A DNA stretch of 5,501 nt from Xanthobacteraceae bacterium. GTDB taxonomy: Bacteria; Pseudomonadota; Alphaproteobacteria; Rhizobiales; Xanthobacteraceae. This document shows positions 1 through 5,171 of this stretch, one piece after another (position 1 is the stretch's first letter; each line of letters starts with the position of its first letter). A program made the translations under genes and the position numbers. The stretch spans positions 1-5,501 of the forward strand of contig JASHRY010000358.1 of the NCBI GenBank assembly GCA_030037105.1, read 5' to 3'. The notes under the pieces are model-generated. The model was not told the DNA's origin. It searched no databases and saw nothing but the letters and a program-made list of their open reading frames with translations.

Positions 1-57
1 GACAGTTGCGGCGGTTATCAACCATGTCCCTTTCTTCAACCGGCGCGGTGACATATT

Positions 58-1068
58 ATGCTGATTCTCCGGCATCCACCTGAGCCGATGGCGAACCACA
101 TCGACAAGGCCAAGCTCACTTCGCCCCGCATCTTCCTCGTCCGGATGCTGGTCTTCCTCATCCTGTGCGGGCTGATTGCCTTCGTCCTGCAACACCAGAT
201 TCTCAACGCCTTCCAGGCCAATCCCTGGCTCAACGGCCTGATCGTCGGCGTTCTTGTTATCGGCATCATCCTGTCCTTCGCGCGCGTGATCCGACTGTTT
301 CCGGAAGTCTCGTGGGTCAACAGCTTCCGCCGCGCCGATCCCGGCCTTGCCGTCGCCCGCGAGCCGACGCTGCTTGCGCCCATGGCCGCCATCCTCGGCG
401 GCGAGCGGGTCGGCCGCGTCGCGATCTCGGCGCAGACCATGCGCGCCTTCCTCGATTCGCTGGCGACGCGGCTCGATGAGGCGCGCGATATTTCCCGCTA
501 TCTCACCGGCCTGCTCGTTTTCCTCGGCCTCCTGGGCACGTTCTGGGGGCTCATCGAGACGGTCGGCTCGGTCGGCAGCATCGTCAACAGCCTCAAGGTC
601 GGCGGCGACGCCGATTCGGTCTTCGATGCGCTCAAGGAAGGTCTCGCCGCCCCGCTCGGCGGCATGGGCATCTCGTTCTCCTCCTCGCTGTTCGGTCTCG
701 CCGGCTCGCTCATCCTCGGCTTCCTCGATTTGCAAACGAGCCAAGCGCAGAACCGCTTCTACACCAATTTCGAGGATTGGCTGGCGACCACGGTGCAGGA
801 CCTCGGCGTCGGCGCGCCCGCCGGTGTCGCGGCATTGCCCGCCGGGGTCTTAGACGCCATCGAGCGGCTGCGCCAATCAATCGGCGAGGGATCGGGAAAG
901 GCGACGACGGCCGCCATGGCCAATCTCGCCGAGGCGATCCAAGGCCTCGTTCAACACATGCGCGCCGAGCAACAGATGATCCGCGACTGGGCCGAGGCGC
1001 AAGCCAAGCTCAACAGCGATATCCGACGCTTCATGGAGATTCTGTCGCGCGAGTCGGTCAACAGATAA
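58..1068 (+). CDS. MotA/TolQ/ExbB-family proton channel protein (non-flagellar stator-like subunit)
   Basis: Predicted inner-membrane proton-channel subunit that pairs with the MotB-like protein encoded next. Hydrophobic segments lie at about residues 29-47, 60-78, 148-168 and 203-224. This gives a MotA-like layout: two helices, a cytoplasmic loop of about 70 residues, two more helices, then a cytoplasmic tail of about 110 residues. Helix 3 carries the LLGTFWGLIETVG signature typical of the MotA/TolQ/ExbB channel domain, and helix 4 carries GGMGISFSSSLFGLAGS. The tail (about 265-325) is amphipathic and Q/E/A-rich, probably helical. The ATG at 58 has GGTGA six bases upstream; the in-frame ATG at 88 (MANHIDKAKL) has no Shine-Dalgarno but gives a more family-like N-terminus of 326 residues, so the start is uncertain. 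The MotB-like gene begins 18 bp downstream, so the two are almost certainly cotranscribed. The family assignment is strong. The driven process is unknown: no flagellar, Tol or Ton genes are visible, so I give no gene symbol. Confidence 0.88.
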   Translation: MLILRHPPEPMANHIDKAKLTSPRIFLVRMLVFLILCGLIAFVLQHQILNAFQANPWLNGLIVGVLVIGIILSFARVIRLFPEVSWVNSFRRADPGLAVAREPTLLAPMAAILGGERVGRVAISAQTMRAFLDSLATRLDEARDISRYLTGLLVFLGLLGTFWGLIETVGSVGSIVNSLKVGGDADSVFDALKEGLAAPLGGMGISFSSSLFGLAGSLILGFLDLQTSQAQNRFYTNFEDWLATTVQDLGVGAPAGVAALPAGVLDAIERLRQSIGEGSGKATTAAMANLAEAIQGLVQHMRAEQQMIRDWAEAQAKLNSDIRRFMEILSRESVNR

Positions 1069-1086
1069 TTCGAGACAGGCGCAGGC

Positions 1087-2115
1087 ATGGCGCTCACCCG
1101 CAGCCGCCGCGACAACGGCATGAATTACTGGCCGGGCTTCGTCGACGCCCTGTCGACGCTGATTTTGTCCATCATCTTTCTGCTCACCGTTTTCATGGTC
1201 GCGCAGTTCTTCCTGTCGCAGGAAGTTTCCGGCAAGAACACCGCGCTTGCCCGCCTCAACGCCGAGATCGCGCGCCTCTCCGACCTCCTCTCGCTGGAAC
1301 GGGCCGGCAAGGTCAATCTCGAGGACGAGGTCGCCCAGTTGCGGGCCTCGCTCTCGACCGCCGAGAGCGAGCGCGACCGGCTGCGCGGAGCCGCCGCGGC
1401 CGGCGCGCAAAGCGGCGAAGAAGGCAAAGCCGAGGTCGGCAAGCTCGCTTCCCAGCTCGACCTCGAAAAGGCGGCGACCGCGCACGCCGTGGCGCAGATC
1501 GAGCTGCTCAATCAGCAGATCAACGCGTTGCGTCGGCAGATCGCGGCGCTTGAGGAGGCGCTCGGAACTTCGGAGCAGAAGGAGAAGGATGCGCAACTGC
1601 GCATCGCCGACCTCGGGCAGCGGTTGAATGTGGCGCTGGCGCAGCGCGTGCAGGAATTGTCGCGCTACCGGTCGGATTTCTTCGGCAGGTTGCGCGTCAT
1701 TCTCGGCAATCGCCCGGACATCCGCGTGGTCGGCGACCGCTTCGTCTTCCAATCGGAAGTATTCTTCGACAGCGGCCAGGCCGCGCTGCGCCCGGAAGGC
1801 CGCACCGAACTCGACCAACTAGCGACCGCGGTGATCGATCTGGAGAAAAAAATTCCGCCGGAGATCAACTGGGTGCTGCGCGTCGACGGCCATACCGACA
1901 TCAGGCCGCTCTCCCCGACCTCGCCCTTCAAGACGAACTGGGAGTTGTCCGCTGCACGTGCCATTTCCGTCGTCCAATATTTGATCAGCAAAGGCGTCTC
2001 GCCGCAGCGGCTGGCTGCCGCCGGCTTCGGCGAGTTCCAGCCGATCGATCCGGGCACCAGCGAGGAAGCCTTCAGCCGCAACCGCCGCATCGAGCTGAAG
2101 CTGACGGAGCGGTGA
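1087..2115 (+). CDS. MotB/OmpA-family peptidoglycan-binding protein with long coiled-coil stalk
   Basis: Partner of the upstream channel protein. The short cytoplasmic N-terminus ends in WPGFVDALSTLILSIIFLL. Asp20 sits at the start of the single transmembrane helix (about 22-43), where the proton-carrying Asp of MotB/TolR/ExbD-type proteins lies. Residues 50-195 are a continuous charged, heptad-like region (repeated ARL/QLR/ALE patterns), predicted to be a periplasmic coiled coil. Residues 215-340 form an OmpA C-terminal domain: VFFDSGQAALRPEG, VDGHTD (266-271), NWELSAARA (284-292), and RNRRIEL (331-337), which hold the residues that contact peptidoglycan in this family. Flagellar MotB has a short plug and linker rather than a long coiled coil, so this is a distinct architecture. 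ACAGG lies 7 bases before the ATG at 1087; an in-frame ATG at 1120 (MNYWPGF) is an alternative. The TGA stop overlaps the GTG start of the acetyltransferase gene. Likely an anchored stator-like complex coupling proton flow to force or remodelling in the envelope; the exact role is unknown. Confidence 0.88.
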   Translation: MALTRSRRDNGMNYWPGFVDALSTLILSIIFLLTVFMVAQFFLSQEVSGKNTALARLNAEIARLSDLLSLERAGKVNLEDEVAQLRASLSTAESERDRLRGAAAAGAQSGEEGKAEVGKLASQLDLEKAATAHAVAQIELLNQQINALRRQIAALEEALGTSEQKEKDAQLRIADLGQRLNVALAQRVQELSRYRSDFFGRLRVILGNRPDIRVVGDRFVFQSEVFFDSGQAALRPEGRTELDQLATAVIDLEKKIPPEINWVLRVDGHTDIRPLSPTSPFKTNWELSAARAISVVQYLISKGVSPQRLAAAGFGEFQPIDPGTSEEAFSRNRRIELKLTER

Positions 2116-2603
2116 GTACGCCGGGCGCGTCCGGCGAAGGCAGCGGCGCCAACGATCCGACCATTTCGCTGCGCCGTTACGAGCCGCGCGACGAGGACGC
2201 CGCGATCGCGCTGTGGCTGCGCACCTGGCAGGCGGCCTATCCGCTGATCGATTTTGCCGCGCGGCTTGCCTGGTGGCGCGACCGCTGGCGCAACAAGCTC
2301 GCGCCGACGGCCGAGATCGTGATCGCGGAAGCCGCAGGCGCCGTGATCGGATTCGTGACCGTCGATCCGCGCACGCGCTATCTCGACCAGATCGTGGTGG
2401 CGCCTGAGCGTTGGCGATCGGGTCTCGGCGCCGCCTTGATCGACGAGGCTAGGCGCATCTCGCCTGCCGGGCTCGATCTCGACGTCAATACCGACAACGA
2501 ACGAGCAATTCGCTTTTACGAGAAGCAGGGATTCTCGACCACGGGCGCCGGCGTCAATCCCATTTCCGGCAAGCCGGTTCATCGCATGAGCTGGCGGCCG
2601 TGA
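2112..2603 (+). CDS. GNAT family N-acetyltransferase
   Basis: Predicted acetyl-CoA-dependent N-acetyltransferase of 163 residues, a normal size for a single GNAT domain. After a disordered Gly/Ser/Ala-rich start of about 16 residues, the fold begins at ISLRRYEPRDEDAAIALW. Motif A, the pyrophosphate loop, is LDQIVVAPERWRSGLGAAL (about 91-109). The usual Arg/Gln of the loop is Trp101, a substitution seen in some GNAT subfamilies. Motif B is NERAIRFYEKQGF (129-141), with Tyr136 in the usual general-acid position. The GTG start overlaps the upstream TGA (GTGA at 2112-2115), which implies translational coupling to the MotB-like gene. The substrate cannot be read from the sequence. It may modify a protein of the motor or envelope, or may simply be cotranscribed. 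No internal ATG gives a better fit, because the domain begins soon after the GTG. Confidence 0.87.
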   Translation: MSTPGASGEGSGANDPTISLRRYEPRDEDAAIALWLRTWQAAYPLIDFAARLAWWRDRWRNKLAPTAEIVIAEAAGAVIGFVTVDPRTRYLDQIVVAPERWRSGLGAALIDEARRISPAGLDLDVNTDNERAIRFYEKQGFSTTGAGVNPISGKPVHRMSWRP

Positions 2604-2785
2604 GCGAATCAGACACCCTCGGTTTGCAGCGTGGCGAGCCGCACGTGGCGACCGCCGCCGGTGGCAAGCGATCGATGAGCGCCTTCAGATTCAAGAAAAG
2701 TCCTATGTCCGTTTCGAGCCGGGCTTCACCGACCGGGCGTTCGATCCGGCCTGGCTTGCTTCGCGCTCGAGCAAAAACGCCGTGA
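2600..2785 (+). pseudogene. Possible truncated fourth cistron (61 codons)
   Basis: A GTG at 2600 overlaps the GNAT stop by GTGA, exactly as the GNAT start overlaps the MotB-like stop, so translation could continue into this frame. It begins SESDTLGLQRGE, which loosely recalls the N-termini of GrpB-like (UPF0157) nucleotidyltransferases. That resemblance ends after about 10 residues, and the rest (rich in Ser, Arg and Lys) looks non-coding. Its 3' part lies antisense to the end of the GntR gene. I read it as the stump of an operon gene cut when the right-hand block was joined, but chance is a real alternative. A different plus-strand frame is also open from about 2590 to 2809 but lacks a start codon. 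Confidence 0.2.
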
Positions 2786-3404
2786 GACCGTTGATCGGCT
2801 CCCTGACGTGATTGCGCATCGTATCGGCGGCGGACTGGGCATCGCCCGACAGGACGGCTTTCAACAACGTCGCGTGCTCAAAGCCCTGCATCTCGAATGC
2901 ATCGAACTCCTTCACAAACACCAGGATATATGGCCGCACTGCATGACGAAGCCGCCAGATCTCGTGGCTTAAGCGCTTGCGGCCGCTGAGCTGGCACATG
3001 TACTGATGGAACTCATCGTGCCGGCCAACCCATTCGCGACGGTCATGACGCACGCGATCCATGCGCTGCATCAACATGGCAAGCTCGGCTTTGGTGTCCT
3101 CAGTGAGACGTGGCACTGCTGAACGCACCGCCAGGGCTTCGAGCTCGGCACGCATTTCAAACAAATCTTGCACCTCGGCGACCGAAAGTCTCGTCACCAC
3201 CGCCCGCCGATTGGGGCGCATCGAGACCAAGCCTTCCGCATCGAGCTGCCGCAACGCCTCGCGAACGGGCATGCGGCTGATGCCTAGATGTTCTGCAACC
3301 TCCGCCGGATTGATCAGTGCCTCGGCAGGCAAGTCGGCGTCCAAAATGCGATCGCGTAAGTAGCGATAGGCTTCGTGCTGTGCAGTGACGGGTACATCAA
3401 GCAT
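2703..3404 (-). CDS. GntR family transcriptional regulator, FCD (FadR-like) subfamily
   Basis: DNA-binding regulator of 233 residues from the ATG at 3404. The N-terminal winged helix-turn-helix spans about 8-72, with the typical recognition segment LGISRMPVREALRQLDAEGL (40-59). The FCD ligand-binding domain spans about 76-212. Three metal-binding-type histidines are in place: His133 (DEFHQYM), His177 (FEHATLL) and His199 (RNHV). The position four residues before His133, usually Asp or Asn, is His129. An extra basic tail (about 215-233) follows the expected domain end. The frame stays open back to a TTG at 3440, but that codon forms a -35-like TTGACA, so ATG 3404 is preferred; no strong Shine-Dalgarno is visible. 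The gene is divergent from the hydrolase gene and converges on the acetyltransferase gene. It probably represses the hydrolase promoter, and perhaps its own, until a small carboxylate-type effector binds. The effector is unknown. Confidence 0.9.
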   Translation of the reverse strand: MLDVPVTAQHEAYRYLRDRILDADLPAEALINPAEVAEHLGISRMPVREALRQLDAEGLVSMRPNRRAVVTRLSVAEVQDLFEMRAELEALAVRSAVPRLTEDTKAELAMLMQRMDRVRHDRREWVGRHDEFHQYMCQLSGRKRLSHEIWRLRHAVRPYILVFVKEFDAFEMQGFEHATLLKAVLSGDAQSAADTMRNHVREPINGLTAFLLEREASQAGSNARSVKPGSKRT

Positions 3405-3411
3405 GACGCAG

Positions 3412-3440
3412 GTTATGCCCTTGACCCTATTTGTTGTCAA
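3412..3440 (-). promoter_or_regulatory. Candidate promoter of the GntR regulator gene
   Basis: On the minus strand a perfect -35 hexamer TTGACA (3440-3435) is followed after 17 bases by CATAAC (3417-3412), a 4/6 match to the -10 consensus. Transcription would start near 3405, giving almost no leader before the ATG at 3404. Either the message is nearly leaderless or a different promoter is used. The -35 overlaps that of the divergent hydrolase promoter. Confidence 0.4.
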
Positions 3441-3463
3441 TGATAAGTGGATACAGTTATAAA
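3434..3463 (+). promoter_or_regulatory. Candidate promoter of the alpha/beta hydrolase gene
   Basis: TTGTCA (3434-3439, 5/6 to the -35 consensus) and TATAAA (3458-3463, 5/6 to the -10 consensus) are separated by 18 bases. The predicted start, near 3470, leaves a leader of about 26 bases to the ATG at 3496, which has GAGGT five bases upstream. The spacer holds the imperfect dyad proposed as the regulator's operator. Confidence 0.5.
3443..3460. promoter_or_regulatory. Candidate GntR-type operator (imperfect dyad)
   Basis: The 18-base sequence ATAAGTGGATACAGTTAT is an inverted repeat with 7 of 9 pairs complementary. Its core TGGATACA differs by one base from TGTATACA, a symmetric core common among FCD-type GntR operators. 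It lies inside the -35/-10 spacer of the hydrolase promoter, so a bound dimer would block RNA polymerase. The link to the neighbouring regulator is inferred from position only. Confidence 0.4.
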
Positions 3464-3495
3464 GGACATATTGGCGTAGGACTTCGAGGTCGCTG

Positions 3496-4428
3496 ATGTC
3501 CTTGAAGGGATATGTCCCTCACGCCCATCGGCGGGTACCAGTCGGGTTGGTAATGCTTGAAGAAACACCGATTTTCCTGCACTACACAAAGGCTGAACTC
3601 GATCGAAATTTCGATCAACGCGGCTGGATATCGGACGCGGAAGCGATCATTGCCCGTCATATCGAACGCTCCCGTCGCACTCGCGAAACGCTCAGCTTTG
3701 TTCCGAACCTGCATTATGGGGACCATCCGGACGAAGTGCTCGATTACTTTCCAGCAGAGCAGATGGGCGCGCCGATCCAGGTCTTCGTACATGGGGGCGC
3801 CTGGAAGAATTTTAGCAAGAACGACTACAGCTTCCCGGCGAACGGCTTCGTTCCCGCCGGGATCAACACCGTGATTTTGAATTTTTCCAACCTGCCGCAG
3901 GTGCGCCTTCCCGTTATGATCGATCAGGTGCGGCGCGCGGTTGCGTGGGTTTACAAGAATGCCCGGCAATATGGCGGCGATCCGGAGCGGCTGTACATGT
4001 CCGGCCACTCATCTGGGGCGCATCTCACCGCCAATGCGCTTTTGACCGATTGGCCAGCATTCGGCTGTCCGCCCCGAAGCGTCAAGGCAGCCGCCTGCGT
4101 TAGCGGACCGTATGATCTCGAGCCTGTTATGCTCAGCGCGCGCAGCTCTTACGTGCGTCTCGACGAGGCTGAAATGTTGGCGCTCAGCGTCAACCGTCAC
4201 ACCGTTCAAATTCAATGCCCGGTGCTGGTCGTCTATGCCGAAGGTGATACTGACGAATTCCAGCGCCAAAGTCGCGAATTCGCGAACGCGCTTGAACACA
4301 GCGGTCGCCTAGCCGCGCTCAGATGTGTGGCAGGAGTCAATCACTTCGAACTCATGGAACAATTTGCTTGCCCCGAGAGCGAACTCGTTCGATGCATTCT
4401 CGCTCAGATGGAAGAACCAATTGCATGA
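3496..4428 (+). CDS. Alpha/beta hydrolase, arylformamidase/carboxylesterase-like
   Basis: Soluble serine hydrolase of 310 residues with no signal peptide. The oxyanion-hole motif HGGAW is at 99-103. The nucleophile elbow GHSSG (170-174) makes Ser172 the nucleophile. The catalytic acid is probably Asp251 or Asp253 in EGDTDEF, and the histidine is His283 in VNHFEL. The order and spacing match kynurenine formamidase-like and BD-FAE-type esterases, as do the N-terminal YTKAELDRNFDQRGW and YGGDPERLYMSGHSSGAH. It likely cleaves a small ester or an N-formyl/acyl amide; the substrate is unknown. No kynureninase or tryptophan dioxygenase gene is nearby, so kynB is not assigned. The ATG at 3496 has GAGGT five bases upstream. 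Met20 (3553) would start closer to the conserved region but has a poorer ribosome site. Divergent from the GntR regulator and probably controlled by it. GC is clearly lower than in the left block. Confidence 0.88.
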   Translation: MSLKGYVPHAHRRVPVGLVMLEETPIFLHYTKAELDRNFDQRGWISDAEAIIARHIERSRRTRETLSFVPNLHYGDHPDEVLDYFPAEQMGAPIQVFVHGGAWKNFSKNDYSFPANGFVPAGINTVILNFSNLPQVRLPVMIDQVRRAVAWVYKNARQYGGDPERLYMSGHSSGAHLTANALLTDWPAFGCPPRSVKAAACVSGPYDLEPVMLSARSSYVRLDEAEMLALSVNRHTVQIQCPVLVVYAEGDTDEFQRQSREFANALEHSGRLAALRCVAGVNHFELMEQFACPESELVRCILAQMEEPIA

Positions 4429-4474
4429 AGTTTGACCGTTCTCGCTCCGTTGCGCATGCTTCGGCGAGAACTTG

Positions 4475-4493
4475 TTCGGAGCCTGATCCGAAA
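4475..4493. repeat. Small inverted repeat, possible partial copy of the 5065-5171 repeat
   Basis: TTCGGA (4475-4480) and TCCGAA (4487-4492) form a perfect 6-bp hairpin with a 6-base loop. Bases 4478-4493 match 14 of 16 positions of the left edge of the large repeat at 5065-5080. There is no following T-run, so a classical intrinsic terminator is unlikely. It lies in the 163-bp gap between the hydrolase and VOC genes and may be a degenerate repeat fragment. Confidence 0.35.
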
Positions 4494-4591
4494 CGGACAC
4501 TGGTGCGGTGATCCTAGAGGGAGGGGACGTTCTTCGAAGCGTCACAAAAGATCACAAGCTCGTTCTCGCCAAGTCATGAAAGGACAACGCC

Positions 4592-5011
4592 ATGCCTCGT
4601 CTGCGTCACATCGCTCTTGTCGTGAAGGATCTTGAGAAGGCGGCGCAATTTTATCAAGGCGTGTTCGGCTTCAGCCGCGCCGGACAGGAAACCCTTGAAT
4701 TTGCTTCCGCCATCTATCTCACCGACGGCACGATCAATCTTGCATTGTTGAAGTATCGAGGTAGCCGCGGCCACGGCTTGGATGATCCGACCAAATTCGT
4801 CGGCATCCATCATTTCGGCATCCAGGTCGAAGATATGAAGGTTACTCAAAAGAAAATCGAAGACGCCGGCGGCAGCTTCTTCTTCGATCTCGGAGATAAC
4901 ATGGAAAAAGAGAACTTCGAGCGCAAGTTCAAGGACCCCGACGGGATTATCTTCGACGTCTCCGTCAAAGGCTGGATCGGAACGACGATGCCGCAAAAAG
5001 TACCGGTCTAG
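4592..5011 (+). CDS. VOC family protein (glyoxalase/dioxygenase fold)
   Basis: Cytosolic protein of 139 residues with the two beta-alpha-beta-beta-beta modules of the vicinal oxygen chelate superfamily. Module 1 begins RHIALVVKDLEKAAQFYQGVFGF, module 2 begins HHFGIQVEDM, and the protein ends with DPDGIIFDVS. Aligning the modules places metal-ligand candidates at His6, His74 and Asp122. The first-module Glu position is occupied by Ala51, so the metal site would have three protein ligands or a different one. The family includes glyoxalase I, methylmalonyl-CoA epimerase, extradiol dioxygenases and fosfomycin resistance enzymes; the reaction here cannot be named. The start is well supported by AAAGGA (4579-4584) seven bases before the ATG. 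It follows the hydrolase gene in the same direction after 163 bp, so it may be in the same regulon, but it could also have its own promoter. Confidence 0.88.
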   Translation: MPRLRHIALVVKDLEKAAQFYQGVFGFSRAGQETLEFASAIYLTDGTINLALLKYRGSRGHGLDDPTKFVGIHHFGIQVEDMKVTQKKIEDAGGSFFFDLGDNMEKENFERKFKDPDGIIFDVSVKGWIGTTMPQKVPV

Positions 5012-5064
5012 CGATTTGACAAGGTACGGATCGAAGAAGCATCAGACAAAAATAGCCATTAGTT

Positions 5065-5171
5065 GGAGCGTGATCGGAAAAGTGGGAAGCAATTTTCCGA
5101 AAAGACCATGCCAGCCAAGAAGCTGGAGCGCAATCCGATTCGATGTGACCGGATTGCGCTCCGGGAGCTTC
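5065..5171. repeat. Two-palindrome intergenic repeat, rhizobial RIME-like
   Basis: Palindrome A (5068-5111) pairs TCGGAAAA (5074-5081) perfectly with TTTTCCGA (5093-5100). Its outer arms GCGTGATC and GACCATGC pair imperfectly across a 3-base bulge. Palindrome B (5119-5171) pairs GGAGCGCAATCCG (5125-5137) perfectly with CGGATTGCGCTCC (5150-5162). It extends by GAAGCT/AGCTTC (5119-5124 and 5166-5171) beyond a GGG bulge, giving 19 pairs in all. Two adjacent palindromes of about 50 bp, with GAGCGTGATC and TTTTCCGAAAAGA motifs, fit the intergenic mosaic elements common in Rhizobium and Bradyrhizobium relatives. It starts 53 bp after the VOC stop and, if transcribed, could protect or end that message. 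No T-run follows. Confidence 0.65.

Noticed and set aside
30..59. Promoter with a -10 TATTAT at 54-59 upstream of the MotA-like gene
   Set aside because: No acceptable -35 hexamer lies 16-18 bases upstream, and the hexamer overlaps the chosen start codon. It would be relevant only if translation starts at 88.
877..1818. Long minus-strand open frame antisense to the MotB-like gene
   Set aside because: It is a shadow of the GC-rich coding strand. The plus-strand frames show clear family motifs and domain order across the same bases.
58..2115. Zorya anti-phage defence system (ZorA/ZorB)
   Set aside because: The channel plus OmpA-domain pair looks similar, but Zorya also needs ZorC/ZorD or ZorE effectors. 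The next gene is a GNAT acetyltransferase, and no helicase or nuclease is present. The MotA-like tail is also short compared with the long ZorA tail.
58..2115. Flagellar motAB or tolQR/exbBD
   Set aside because: No flagellar, tolA/tolB/pal or tonB genes are adjacent. The partner has a long coiled coil plus an OmpA domain, unlike TolR/ExbD, and lacks the short-linker layout of flagellar MotB.
3496..4428. kynB (kynurenine formamidase) of a tryptophan degradation operon
   Set aside because: The motifs fit the wider fold, but no kynA or kynU is present, and substrate specificity cannot be read from these motifs.
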